This document shows positions 55,896 through 64,000 of a DNA stretch of 64,000 nucleotides, piece by piece (position 1 is the first letter of the stretch; each line of letters starts with the position of its first letter). The position numbers and the translations under genes were made by a program. The stretch comes from Marinobacter nanhaiticus D15-8W (GTDB lineage: Bacteria > Pseudomonadota > Gammaproteobacteria > Pseudomonadales > Oleiphilaceae): NCBI RefSeq assembly GCF_036511935.1, contig NZ_AP028878.1:4836001-4900000 (forward strand). Reading direction: 5' to 3'. The notes below the pieces were generated by a model that was not told the origin of the DNA, ran no database searches, and worked only from the letters and a program-made list of their open reading frames with translations.

Positions 55896-56573
55896 ATGTT
55901 GCCCGACCTGATCGCGCCCTCGATCCTGTCCGCCGATTTTGCCCGACTGGGGGAGGAAGTGGACAACGTACTGGCCGCGGGCGCCGATGTCGTCCACTTC
56001 GACGTCATGGACAACCACTATGTGCCCAACCTGACCATCGGGCCCATGGTATGCGAGGCCCTGCGCAAGCATGGTGTCACCGCGCCGATCGACGTCCATC
56101 TGATGGTCAAGCCGGTGGACGACCTGATCCGCATGTTCATCGACGCGGGAGCCACCTACATTACCTTCCACCCGGAAGCCTCGGAGCACATCGATCGTTC
56201 CCTGCAACTGATCAAGGACGGCGGCTGCCAGGCGGGGCTGGTCTTCAATCCGGCGACGCCATTGCACCATTTGGACTACGTCATGGATCGCATCGACATG
56301 ATCCTGCTGATGTCAGTTAACCCGGGCTTTGGCGGTCAGAAATTCATCCCCGGCACCCTCGACAAGCTGCGTGAAGCCCGCCGCCGCATCGAGGCCAGCA
56401 AACGGACGATCCGCCTGGAAATCGATGGCGGCGTGAAAGTCGACAACATCCGCGAAATCGCTGCTGCAGGCGCCGACACCTTCGTCGCTGGATCGGCTAT
56501 CTTCAATACCGAAGATTACGCCGCCACCATCGCCGCCCTGCGTGAACAGATTGCGCTGAGCCGCTCGGTATGA
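55896..56573 (+). CDS. rpe: Ribulose-phosphate 3-epimerase
   Basis: The pentose phosphate enzyme has [35 protein letters not shown] and [12 protein letters not shown], which supply the metal and catalytic residues. Its 225 residues form a TIM barrel. It begins a cluster (rpe-gph-trpE) and overlaps gph by four bases (ATGA). Confidence 0.95.
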   Translation: MLPDLIAPSILSADFARLGEEVDNVLAAGADVVHFDVMDNHYVPNLTIGPMVCEALRKHGVTAPIDVHLMVKPVDDLIRMFIDAGATYITFHPEASEHIDRSLQLIKDGGCQAGLVFNPATPLHHLDYVMDRIDMILLMSVNPGFGGQKFIPGTLDKLREARRRIEASKRTIRLEIDGGVKVDNIREIAAAGADTFVAGSAIFNTEDYAATIAALREQIALSRSV

Positions 56574-57253
56574 GGCAGCTATTCGACGGCCAGTGGCCTG
56601 GCACCGTACTCTTCGACCTGGACGGCACGTTGGTAGACAGCGCGCCGGACCTGGCGGCTGCCATCGACGCCATGCTTGAGACCATCGGCCAACAGCCCGC
56701 CGGCATCGATCGTGTGCGGGAATGGGTCGGCAACGGCGCCCAGGTCCTGGTGAAACGTGCCCTCGCGGGTGGATTCGATTACGAAGCCGGGGAGCCGTTT
56801 AGCGAGAGCGACTTCAAGCACGCCCTGGACCTGTTCTTCGACACCTACGGCGATCTCAATGGTCGACTCGCCACCGTTTATGACGGCGTGGAACCTTTCC
56901 TGCGCGCACTAGCCGCAGAAAACGTGCGGCTCGGCGTGGTGACCAACAAACCCACGGCCTTTACCGGCCCGCTGCTGGAAAAAATGGGACTCGCGCACTG
57001 GTTCAGGATTTCCGTCTGTGGCGATACCCTGCCCGTCAAAAAACCCGACCCCGAACAGCTCTATTACGCCGTCGAAGAATTGGGCGGAGACATGGCCCGC
57101 ACGCTAATGGTGGGCGACTCGGTCAACGACATCCAGGCCGCCCAACGCGCAGGTGTACCTGTGGTTGCCGTACGCTATGGCTACAACTACGGCGGCAACA
57201 TCGATGAAGCCGGGGCCGATATTGTGGTTGATTCGCTCGTGGAGCTTTTGTAA
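56570..57253 (+). CDS. gph: Phosphoglycolate phosphatase Gph
   Basis: This 227-residue HAD hydrolase carries the nucleophile and acid pair in [10 protein letters not shown] (Asp16, Asp18), the VVTNKP motif II, a lysine in VKKPDPEQ and the MVGDSVND motif IV. It removes phosphoglycolate formed in DNA repair. Its position between rpe and trpE is as in pseudomonads. Confidence 0.95.
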   Translation: MRQLFDGQWPGTVLFDLDGTLVDSAPDLAAAIDAMLETIGQQPAGIDRVREWVGNGAQVLVKRALAGGFDYEAGEPFSESDFKHALDLFFDTYGDLNGRLATVYDGVEPFLRALAAENVRLGVVTNKPTAFTGPLLEKMGLAHWFRISVCGDTLPVKKPDPEQLYYAVEELGGDMARTLMVGDSVNDIQAAQRAGVPVVAVRYGYNYGGNIDEAGADIVVDSLVELL

Positions 57254-57293
57254 CCTCATTGCTGATTTGAACGACCTTTCTCGGAGTATCCTC

Positions 57294-57377
57294 GTGCGGG
57301 GACTGAAACTGACTGCAAACGCGCGTAGCGTGCTGACCTCACGCGCAACCCGATGGTGGCGATGGCGCACCGGCTGA
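57294..57377 (+). CDS. trpL: trp operon leader peptide
   Basis: This 27-codon ORF has a GTG start with GGAG eight bases upstream and ends RWWRWRTG, with three tryptophan codons close to the stop. That is the classic leader for ribosome-mediated attenuation of trpE. The stop codon lies in a GGCTG-ATTGA-CAGCC hairpin. trpE starts 114 bases further on. Confidence 0.85.
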   Translation: MRGLKLTANARSVLTSRATRWWRWRTG

Positions 57378-57415
57378 TTGACAGCCCGGCGAGTGCGTCC
57401 CGTTCTGCACTTGCC
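57372..57415 (+). promoter_or_regulatory. trp attenuator hairpins
   Basis: Two hairpins follow the tryptophan codons: GGCTG / CAGCC (57372-57386), which contains the leader stop, and GGCGAGTGC / GCACTTGCC (57388-57415). They fit alternating structures of an attenuator, though no T-run follows the second. Confidence 0.65.
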
Positions 57416-57491
57416 TGAAACCGGCCCTGCAGTGCCCGTCCGTGTGGACCGCTGTGTGGCTTGAGCAGATCAGATTTCAGGAAACCGATTC

Positions 57492-58979
57492 ATGACTCCC
57501 GAACAGTTCGCCGAGCTGACTGACGCCGGCTATAACCGCATTCCTGTCCAACGTGAAGTACTGGCCGACCTGGACACGCCGCTGAGCACCTACCTCAAGC
57601 TGGCGAATGGCCCCTACACCTACCTGTTTGAATCCGTCACCGGCGGCGAGAAGTGGGGCCGCTACTCGATCATCGGCCTACCCTGCCGCGAAATCCTGCG
57701 CGTCCAGGGCGACCAGATTACCCTTACCCGCGACGGCGACGTCATCGAAACCCACACCAGTAGTGATCCGCTGGACTTCGTCGAGGAATACCAGGCGCGC
57801 TTCAAGTCACCGGATCTACCGGACCTGCCGCTGTTCAACGGCGGTCTGGTGGGCTATTTCGGCTATGACACCGTGCGCTTTATCGAAAAGCGCCTGGCCA
57901 ACACCTGCCCGCCGGACAAGCTGGGCACGCCGGATATCCTGTTGATGGTGTCCGATGAGGTGGTGGTGTTCGACAACCTGCGCGGCAAGCTACACCTGAT
58001 CGTGCACGTCAATCCTGCGGATGATAACGCCCTGGCCGATGCCGAAAGCCGCCTCGATGCGTTGGAAGATCGGCTCCACCGCCAGACCGCCGATGCCCCG
58101 GTCACGCCGGAAGGCCTGCGCGGCACCCAGGTGGACGAGACCGATTTCGTCTCCGGCTTTACCGAAGACAAGTTCAAAGAGGCCGTCGATACCATCAAGA
58201 ACTACGTGCTCGACGGCGACGTCATGCAGACGGTGATTTCACAGCGCATGTCGATTCCATTCGCCGCGCCGCCGCTGAACCTGTACCGCTCGCTGCGGGT
58301 GCTGAATCCGTCGCCGTACATGTATTTCCTCGATCTCGAGGATTTCCATATTGTCGGCTCGTCGCCGGAAATCCTCGCGCGCGTAGAAGACGAACAGGTC
58401 ACGGTTCGCCCCATCGCCGGAACCCGCAAACGCGGCGCCACCGAAGCCGAGGACCGGGCGTTGGAGGCGGAACTGGTCGCAGACCCGAAGGAAATCGCCG
58501 AACACCTGATGCTGATCGACCTGGGCCGCAACGACGCTGGCCGAGTCTCCGAGACTGGCACTATAAGGTTGACTGAGAAGATGGCGGTGGAGCGCTACTC
58601 CCACGTCATGCACATCGTCTCCAACGTCACCGGCCGCCTGAAGCCTGGCACCTCCTGTATCGATGTCCTACGCGCCACCTTACCCGCCGGCACCTTGAGT
58701 GGCGCGCCCAAAATCCGCGCCATGGAGATCATCGACGAGCTCGAACCGGTCAAACGCGGCGTCTACGGCGGTGCTGTCGGCTACCTGTCGTGGAACGGTA
58801 ATATGGATACGGCGATCGCCATCCGTACGGCCGTCATCAAGGACGACACCCTGCACATCCAGGCCGGCGCTGGCATCGTCGCCGACTCGGTGCCCCGTCT
58901 CGAGTGGAAGGAGACGATGAACAAGGGCCGAGCGATTTTCCGCGCGGTGGCCATGGCACTGAACGCGTTTGATCGATAG
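57492..58979 (+). CDS. trpE: Anthranilate synthase component I
   Basis: This 495-residue enzyme forms anthranilate from chorismate with ammonia from TrpG. The [18 protein letters not shown] block resembles the tryptophan-binding LLES motif, and the C-terminal chorismate-binding domain has [19 protein letters not shown] and [22 protein letters not shown]. It is preceded by trpL and followed ten bases later by trpG. Confidence 0.95.
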   Translation: MTPEQFAELTDAGYNRIPVQREVLADLDTPLSTYLKLANGPYTYLFESVTGGEKWGRYSIIGLPCREILRVQGDQITLTRDGDVIETHTSSDPLDFVEEYQARFKSPDLPDLPLFNGGLVGYFGYDTVRFIEKRLANTCPPDKLGTPDILLMVSDEVVVFDNLRGKLHLIVHVNPADDNALADAESRLDALEDRLHRQTADAPVTPEGLRGTQVDETDFVSGFTEDKFKEAVDTIKNYVLDGDVMQTVISQRMSIPFAAPPLNLYRSLRVLNPSPYMYFLDLEDFHIVGSSPEILARVEDEQVTVRPIAGTRKRGATEAEDRALEAELVADPKEIAEHLMLIDLGRNDAGRVSETGTIRLTEKMAVERYSHVMHIVSNVTGRLKPGTSCIDVLRATLPAGTLSGAPKIRAMEIIDELEPVKRGVYGGAVGYLSWNGNMDTAIAIRTAVIKDDTLHIQAGAGIVADSVPRLEWKETMNKGRAIFRAVAMALNAFDR

Positions 58980-58989
58980 GGGAACCACC

Positions 58990-59595
58990 ATGTTACTGAT
59001 GATCGACAACTACGATTCGTTTACCTACAACGTGGTCCAGTACCTTGCCGAACTGGGCGCCGATGTTCAGGTTAATCGCAACGACGAGATCACCGTCGAG
59101 CAGATCGAGGCGCTCAACCCCGAACGCCTGGTCATCTCTCCCGGCCCGTGCACGCCTAACGAAGCTGGCATTTCGATGGAAGCCATCCGCCATTTCGCCG
59201 GCCGCCTGCCCATTCTCGGCGTCTGCCTGGGCCACCAGGCCATTGGTCAGGTCTACGGCGGCAAGGTCATTCGCGCCGGCCAGGTAATGCACGGCAAGAC
59301 ATCTCCGGTGTTCCACGCCGATAAAGGCGTGTTCCGCGGACTGAACAATCCGCTGGAAGCCACCCGTTACCATAGCCTGGTGATCGACAAGGACCACTTG
59401 CCGGACTGCCTGGAAGTCACCGCCTGGACCCGCAACAGCGACGGCTCTGTCGAGGAAATCATGGGGGTTCGTCACAAGACGTTGCCGATCGAAGGCGTCC
59501 AGTTCCACCCGGAATCCATCATGACCGAACAGGGCCACGAGCTGCTGCGCAACTTCCTGCGCATGCCGTCCTCCGCCCCGGATCAGGCTGCCTAA
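58990..59595 (+). CDS. trpG: Anthranilate synthase component II
   Basis: This 201-residue class I glutamine amidotransferase has the catalytic Cys79 in GVCLGHQ and the His-Glu pair in VQFHPESI, plus [14 protein letters not shown] at the start. It provides ammonia for trpE. The ATG at 58990 is preferred over the upstream frame start. Confidence 0.95.
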   Translation: MLLMIDNYDSFTYNVVQYLAELGADVQVNRNDEITVEQIEALNPERLVISPGPCTPNEAGISMEAIRHFAGRLPILGVCLGHQAIGQVYGGKVIRAGQVMHGKTSPVFHADKGVFRGLNNPLEATRYHSLVIDKDHLPDCLEVTAWTRNSDGSVEEIMGVRHKTLPIEGVQFHPESIMTEQGHELLRNFLRMPSSAPDQAA

Positions 59596-59640
59596 TTCCT
59601 GTTCAACAGAATCAGGCATCACGGACATAGAGAGATTGCA

Positions 59641-60669
59641 ATGGATATCAAAGCTGCACTGAACCGTATCGTCGAAAACCTGGACCTATCGACGGAAGAG
59701 ATGAAGGCGGTCATGCGCCTGGTGATGAACGGCGAGGCCACCGATGCCCAGATCGGCGCCCTGCTGATGGGCCTGCGCATGAAGAGCGAGACCATCGACG
59801 AGATCACCGGCGCCACGGAAGTCATGCGCGAGCTGGTCACAGGCGTGACCGTCAAGGCCGACAACCTGGTGGATATCGTAGGCACTGGGGGTGATGGCGC
59901 TAACCTGTTCAACGTCTCCTCCGCAGCCTCCTTCGTCGTGGCCGCCGCAGGCGGCGCGGTCGCCAAGCACGGCAATCGCTCTGTCTCATCAAAGAGCGGT
60001 AGCGCTGACCTGCTCGAACAAGCAGGTATCAACCTCAACATGACGCCGGAACAGGTTGCCCGCTGCATCGAGGAAATCGGCGTCGGCTTCATGTTCGCCC
60101 CGTCCCATCACGGTGCCATGAAGTACGCCATCGGCCCACGCAAGGAACTGGGCATGCGCACCCTCTTCAATATCCTTGGCCCGATGACCAATCCGGCAGA
60201 CGTTAAGCGCCAGCTGATCGGTGTGTTCACGGAGCGGCTGTGTCGCCCCATGGCGGAAGTACTACAACGTCTGGGCAGCGAGCACATCATGGTGGTGCAT
60301 TCCAAGGACGGGCTGGATGAAATCAGTCTGGCCAACAAGACGCACGTGGCCGAACTGAAAGACGGGCAGATCACCGAGTACGATATCGCACCGGAAGATT
60401 TCGGCATCAAGAGCCAAAGCCTGGTGGGCTTGACCGTCGACAGCTCCGAGGAATCCCTGGAACTGATCAAGGCCGCCCTGGGTCGCGGGCATACCGAGAA
60501 CGTCGATAAGGCGCGGGACCTGATTGCCCTGAATGCGGGTGCAGCTATCTATGTTGCGGGCCTCGCCAACTCCATTGGCGAAGGCGTTGAACGGGCACAT
60601 GATGCCATCGGCAGCGGTTTGGCCATGGGCAAGATGACCGAGCTGGCCGACTTCTCCCACTGTTTCTGA
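59641..60669 (+). CDS. trpD: Anthranilate phosphoribosyltransferase
   Basis: This 342-residue enzyme transfers phosphoribosyl from PRPP to anthranilate. The PRPP-binding loop [17 protein letters not shown] and the anthranilate block [18 protein letters not shown] are intact. A miniature element lies between this gene and trpC. Confidence 0.95.
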   Translation: MDIKAALNRIVENLDLSTEEMKAVMRLVMNGEATDAQIGALLMGLRMKSETIDEITGATEVMRELVTGVTVKADNLVDIVGTGGDGANLFNVSSAASFVVAAAGGAVAKHGNRSVSSKSGSADLLEQAGINLNMTPEQVARCIEEIGVGFMFAPSHHGAMKYAIGPRKELGMRTLFNILGPMTNPADVKRQLIGVFTERLCRPMAEVLQRLGSEHIMVVHSKDGLDEISLANKTHVAELKDGQITEYDIAPEDFGIKSQSLVGLTVDSSEESLELIKAALGRGHTENVDKARDLIALNAGAAIYVAGLANSIGEGVERAHDAIGSGLAMGKMTELADFSHCF

Positions 60670-60700
60670 ATCGCGATGTGCAAATGTAGCCGATGCTTCA

Positions 60701-60914
60701 GAGGGTGTTGCAAAAGTTTGCACCCTTTAAGTCTCTCTCCCCTTGCGGGAGAGAGGTTTGAAGAGAGGGGGACGAGGCGAAAGCCTCGCTCGAAGTCGGC
60801 TCTGGCAACAATGAGCGCCTGACGGCGCTATCCCCCTCTCCCCGGCCCTCTCCCGCGAGGGGAGAGGGAGTTTATGCCGGTATTTTGAGATACGGGTACT
60901 TTTGCAACGCCCTC
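60701..60914 (+). mobile_element. Miniature inverted-repeat element, copy C
   Basis: The 214-bp element has GAGGGTGTTGCAAAAG ends (the right end carries GGGCGTT) and lies between trpD and trpC. Its flanks are inverted copies (TTCA and TGAA), not a direct repeat, and the inverted match continues outward to give ends of about 35 bp with one mismatch (60682-60716 and 60899-60933). The internal CTCTCCCC hairpins are the same as in copies A and B. Confidence 0.85.
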
Positions 60915-60973
60915 TGAAGCATCGGCTACATTTTACGAACAGCACCTGAACCGAATTCCATAGGATTAAACCG

Positions 60974-61786
60974 ATGACCCGCTCCGGCCCCGACCGTACC
61001 CCGACCATCCTGCGCCGCATCGTCGAACGCAAGTGGGAGGAAATCGACTATCGCCAGCGTCGCCAGCCATTGGCCGATGTCCGCGCCCGGGCAACGGATA
61101 CGCTGGCGGCACGGGGCTTTGCCAATGCGCTGCGGACGCGCATCGAGAAACAGTCCCCGGCGGTGATCGCGGAAGTGAAGAAAGCGTCGCCCAGCAAGGG
61201 CGTTCTGCGCGATCCGTTCGAACCGGCCGAGATCGCCGAAAGTTACGAGGCCGGTGGCGCAGCTTGTCTGTCCGTACTCACCGACAAGGATTTCTTCCAG
61301 GGACACGAAGACTACCTTGCCGCAGCGCGCAAAGCCTGCGGTCTGCCGGTGATCCGGAAGGACTTCATGGTCGCGCCTTACCAGATCTACGAAAGCAAGA
61401 TGATTGAGGCGGACTGCATTCTGCTGATCGCCGCCTGCCTGACCCGCGACCAGATGCAGGAACTGGCCGGCATCGCCGGAGAAATCGGACTGGATGTCTT
61501 GGTGGAGGTCCACAACGGCGAAGAGATGGACGATGCCCTGACCCTCGAAACACCGCTGGTAGGCATCAACAACCGCGACCTGCATACCTTCGAGGTGTCC
61601 CTGGATACCACCTTCGAACTCCATCGCCGTATTCCCGAGGATCGCCTGACCATCACCGAAAGCGGCATCCTCACCCGCGACGACGTAACGGCCATGACCG
61701 AGCAGGGTATCTACGGCTTCCTGGTAGGCGAATCGTTCATGCGCGCACCAGATCCGGGAGAAAAGCTGCAAGAGCTTTTCTTTTAA
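60974..61786 (+). CDS. trpC: Indole-3-glycerol phosphate synthase
   Basis: This 270-residue TIM-barrel enzyme closes the pyrrole ring in tryptophan synthesis. [21 protein letters not shown] and [16 protein letters not shown] carry the catalytic lysines and glutamate. It is a stand-alone trpC, not fused to trpF. Its separation from trpD by a transposable element is unusual. Confidence 0.94.
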   Translation: MTRSGPDRTPTILRRIVERKWEEIDYRQRRQPLADVRARATDTLAARGFANALRTRIEKQSPAVIAEVKKASPSKGVLRDPFEPAEIAESYEAGGAACLSVLTDKDFFQGHEDYLAAARKACGLPVIRKDFMVAPYQIYESKMIEADCILLIAACLTRDQMQELAGIAGEIGLDVLVEVHNGEEMDDALTLETPLVGINNRDLHTFEVSLDTTFELHRRIPEDRLTITESGILTRDDVTAMTEQGIYGFLVGESFMRAPDPGEKLQELFF

Positions 61787-61839
61787 AACCGTAAACCCCA
61801 GCCGCAACCTCTTAGCGACACGATATCGCGAGTCCAAAC

Positions 61840-61948
61840 GAAGCGGAGGCTGACCTTCGCCGAAGTAGGGGCACGGACGCCCCGATCCGTCTTGGGGGGC
61901 CAGGGACGGCCCTACAGGGCGGCGCAGGCGAAGGTCAGCCTTCGCTTC
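61840..61948. repeat. Inverted repeat, possible intergenic hairpin element
   Basis: Arms of 22 nt (GCGGAGGCTGACCTTCGCC core) match with one mismatch and enclose about 65 bp with smaller hairpins (GGGGCACGG, GGGACGGCCCT). Such units occur as dispersed repeats in related genomes, but only one copy is in this window. Confidence 0.5.
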
Positions 61949-62132
61949 CCGCTCGAGTATCCAGTCTGACTCGTCTGCTTTTCCGTCCTTTCACTTTCCT
62001 CTGGAAGTCGCAGGCAATATTTCGCCCACCCAGCAAGATCTGGCTCAGTCAGCGCAAGAGTTTGCTTGGCGGGCTTGGAGGGCGACGTGTGATTTTTAGC
62101 TAGTCGTCTGTTTTTATTGCCTTTCCCATTCC

Positions 62133-62148
62133 TGGCACAAGACTTGTT
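62133..62148 (+). promoter_or_regulatory. Candidate sigma-54 promoter of hcp
   Basis: TGGCACAAGACTTGTT fits the sigma-54 form TGGCACG-N4-TTGCW except for T in place of C at the -12 GC position and A after the -24 block. It lies 81 bp before the hcp ATG. T6SS hcp genes are often controlled this way, but the -12 mismatch weakens the call. Confidence 0.4.
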
Positions 62149-62228
62149 CTCTCTTTGGCGTCCTCACACTGAATGGACTCAACCGGAGCCCCTTTTTGGC
62201 TCCTCATTTTTCCGTCAAGGAGCAGACT

Positions 62229-62747
62229 ATGCCAACGCCGTGTTATATCAGTATCGAAGGCAAGACCCAGGGCAACATCACCGCCGGCGCCTTCACCGCC
62301 GACTCCGTCGGTAACATCTACGTCGAAGGTCACGAAGACGAGATGCTGGTGCAGGAATTCAGCCACATCGTTACCGTACCGACCGACCCCCAATCCGGTC
62401 AGCCGTCCGGCCAGCGCGTTCACAAGCCGTTCAAGTTCACCGCGGCCCTGAACAAGTCCACCCCGCTGATGTACAACGCCCTGGCCTCCGGCGAGATGCT
62501 GCCCAAGGTCGAGCTGAAGTGGTACCGCACCTCCGTTGAAGGCAAGCAGGAGCACTTCTTCTCCACCATCCTGGAAGACGCCACCATCATCAACATCGAC
62601 TGCAAGATGCCCCACTGCCAGGACCCGGCCAAGGCCGAGTTCACCCAGCTGGTGGAAGTGTCTGTGGCGTACCGCAAGGTCACCTGGGAGCACGGCGTCG
62701 CCGGTACCTCCGGCTCTGACGACTGGCGTTCGCCGGTCGAAGCCTAA
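62229..62747 (+). CDS. hcp: Type VI secretion tube protein Hcp
   Basis: This 172-residue protein opens with PCYISIEGKTQGNITAGAF and continues with the conserved blocks VHKPFKFTAALNKSTPLMYNALASGE and FFSTILEDATIINIDCKMP, all typical of the Hcp tail-tube family. It forms hexameric rings that carry effectors. An AAGGAG site precedes the ATG. No other T6SS structural genes are visible, so it may be an orphan hcp-vgrG pair. Confidence 0.92.
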   Translation: MPTPCYISIEGKTQGNITAGAFTADSVGNIYVEGHEDEMLVQEFSHIVTVPTDPQSGQPSGQRVHKPFKFTAALNKSTPLMYNALASGEMLPKVELKWYRTSVEGKQEHFFSTILEDATIINIDCKMPHCQDPAKAEFTQLVEVSVAYRKVTWEHGVAGTSGSDDWRSPVEA

Positions 62748-62805
62748 GGCTTCGCGTTGGGTTCAGGGCTTCTGTCGTGATGGAAGCCTGGACCGCGTGT
62801 TCCAG

Positions 62806-62832
62806 AACGGCCAGCCTTTGCTGGCCGTTTTG
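62806..62832 (+). terminator. Rho-independent terminator of hcp
   Basis: AACGGCCAGC and GCTGGCCGTT form a stem around a short loop, followed by TTG. It lies about 60 bases after the hcp stop. Confidence 0.7.
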
Positions 62833-62970
62833 CCGTCGTGAGAGATAACCGCTGTGGCCCTGCGAGATCGCCTACAGCGTTGCGGGCCCAGAGCGGTTAG
62901 ACTCTGACGCGTCCGCGGGCAGGGTATGCCCGTGGCAGGAAGCAGTGACGACTCAAGGAAGAGAGACCCC

Positions 62971-64000
62971 ATGTCCCAGCCCACCGGCCTGCAGTTCACG
63001 GCCCGCCTTGGCAGTTTGCCCGACGACACCTTCGCGGTGGTGGATTTCGAGCTGACCGAAGGCCTGTCCCGGCCCTTTGATTTGAAGTTGAACCTCGCCA
63101 GCACCTTTGCCGACCTGGCGGTGGCCGATGTGCTGGACCAGGGGGCGGAACTGGTGATCTGGCAGGACGGCCAGGCGATCCGTACCGTGCAGGGGGTGGT
63201 CAGCGCCTTCAGCCGGGGCGATACCGGCCACCGGCGCACCCGCTACTGGGTGCAGGTCCAACCGGCCCTGTGGCGGTTGGGCCTGATGCACAACAGCCGC
63301 ATCTTCCAGCAGCAGACCCCGGAGACCATCCTCGGCACCCTGCTGGACGAGCGGGGCCTGGTGGACAAGACTTTCGACCTCAAGCGCACACCGGCCGAAC
63401 GGGAATACTGTGTCCAGCACCGGGAGACGGACCTGGCCTTCCTCCAGCGCCTGGCCGCCGAAGAGGGCTGGCACTACCGCTTTGATACCGCCACCGCCGG
63501 TCAGCCCATCGTGATCGCCGATCACCACCGGGATGCCCCGGAACTGCCGCAGGCGAGCTACAACGCCACCGCCGGGGGCAGCCATAAGAGCCCCTGCGTG
63601 TTCAAGCTCCAGTACACCGAGACCGTCTCGGTGGCCGGGGTGGCGCTGAAGGACTACACCTTCAGGAACCCCGCCTATGCGTTGATGCACCAGGCCCAGG
63701 CCGCCGGTATTGAAGAAAACCAACGCACCGACTACGAACACTACGACTACCCCGGCCGGTTCAAGGCCGATGCCGCCGGTCAGCCGTATACCGAGGCACG
63801 GCTGGACAGCCTCAGACGGGACGCCAGTGTCGGCCACGGGGCAAGCAACCGGGCGGACTTCACCGCCGGGGCCCGGTTCATCCTTGAAGGCCACACCAGC
63901 GACAGCCTCAACCGCGACTGGCTGCTGACCGAACTGACCCACACCGGCAAACAGCCCCAGGCGTTGGAAGAGGAAGGGGGCAGTGGCGCCACCACCTACA
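62971..64000 (+). CDS. vgrG: Type VI secretion spike protein VgrG, 5' part
   Basis: The frame starts at ATG 62971 and runs off the right edge without a stop (343 codons seen). The N-terminal gp27-like region has QTPETILGTLLDERG, EREYCVQHRETDLAFLQRLAAEEGWHYRF and EARLDSLRRDASVGHGASN, the usual VgrG pattern. It caps the Hcp tube and may carry a C-terminal effector outside the window. The terminator after hcp suggests separate transcription. Confidence 0.92.
   Translation, partial: MSQPTGLQFTARLGSLPDDTFAVVDFELTEGLSRPFDLKLNLASTFADLAVADVLDQGAELVIWQDGQAIRTVQGVVSAFSRGDTGHRRTRYWVQVQPALWRLGLMHNSRIFQQQTPETILGTLLDERGLVDKTFDLKRTPAEREYCVQHRETDLAFLQRLAAEEGWHYRFDTATAGQPIVIADHHRDAPELPQASYNATAGGSHKSPCVFKLQYTETVSVAGVALKDYTFRNPAYALMHQAQAAGIEENQRTDYEHYDYPGRFKADAAGQPYTEARLDSLRRDASVGHGASNRADFTAGARFILEGHTSDSLNRDWLLTELTHTGKQPQALEEEGGSGATTY

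Larger units (their letters stand above)
61787..62228. other. Intergenic stretch between trpC and hcp
   Basis: It holds a large inverted repeat (61840-61948) and a sigma-54-like promoter (62133-62148). I see no gene. Confidence 0.45.

Overview
This 64 kb window comes from a high-GC gammaproteobacterium, most like Marinobacter or related Pseudomonadales/Oceanospirillales. The evidence is gene order: lptD-surA-pdxA-rsmA-apaH transcribed away from amgK-murU and a djlA-like gene, rpe-gph upstream of trpE-trpG-trpD-trpC with a Trp-rich leader, slmA, and a HmuRYSTUV-type haem locus. The assignment is an inference from synteny and protein character; no search was run.

Positions 1-15000 are accessory. 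They hold the 3' end of a PAP2-type phosphatase with autotransporter-like repeats, two LysE/RhtB exporters, two LysR regulators, a VOC protein, and a CPBP membrane protease gene split by an IS1182-family insertion. They also hold a GNAT enzyme, a phosphoesterase, two lipoproteins, a DUF695-like secreted protein, a DJ-1/PfpI protein, and a run of three unrecognised genes (two of them membrane proteins), followed by an FMN reductase.

Positions 15000-30300 carry a cyclopropane fatty acid synthase coupled to a geranylgeranyl-reductase-like flavoprotein, a choice-of-anchor lipoprotein, Dps, and a DUF2061 protein behind an FNR/Anr-type site. Next comes a Fur-box-headed haem uptake operon whose TonB receptor is frameshifted by an exact 7-bp tandem duplication. 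A dihydrolipoyl dehydrogenase-like flavoprotein and a third LysE exporter close this part.

Positions 30300-43200 carry a chemotaxis receptor, a DAHP synthase preceded by a short ORF ending in Trp, Phe, Trp and Tyr codons (a candidate aromatic attenuator), a NolW/secretin-like protein, a membrane DnaJ protein, prephenate dehydratase, an acetolactate synthase-like enzyme, an aminotransferase, an inositol monophosphatase, a periplasmic binding protein and SlmA.

Positions 43600-61800 are mostly core functions: thiamine sulfur transfer (thiS, thiG), rRNA methylation, PLP synthesis, outer-membrane biogenesis (surA, lptD), peptidoglycan recycling (amgK, murU) and the trp operon with its leader peptide. 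The right edge has hcp and the start of a vgrG of a type VI secretion system.

Three copies of a 204-214 bp miniature element with GAGGGTGTTGCAAAA ends lie at 32.5, 44.5 and 60.7 kb. Two of them sit inside a second repeat family with a TTTA/TAAA target duplication, and two of the three interrupt biosynthetic operons (thiS-thiG and trpD-trpC). No tRNA, rRNA or CRISPR array was seen.
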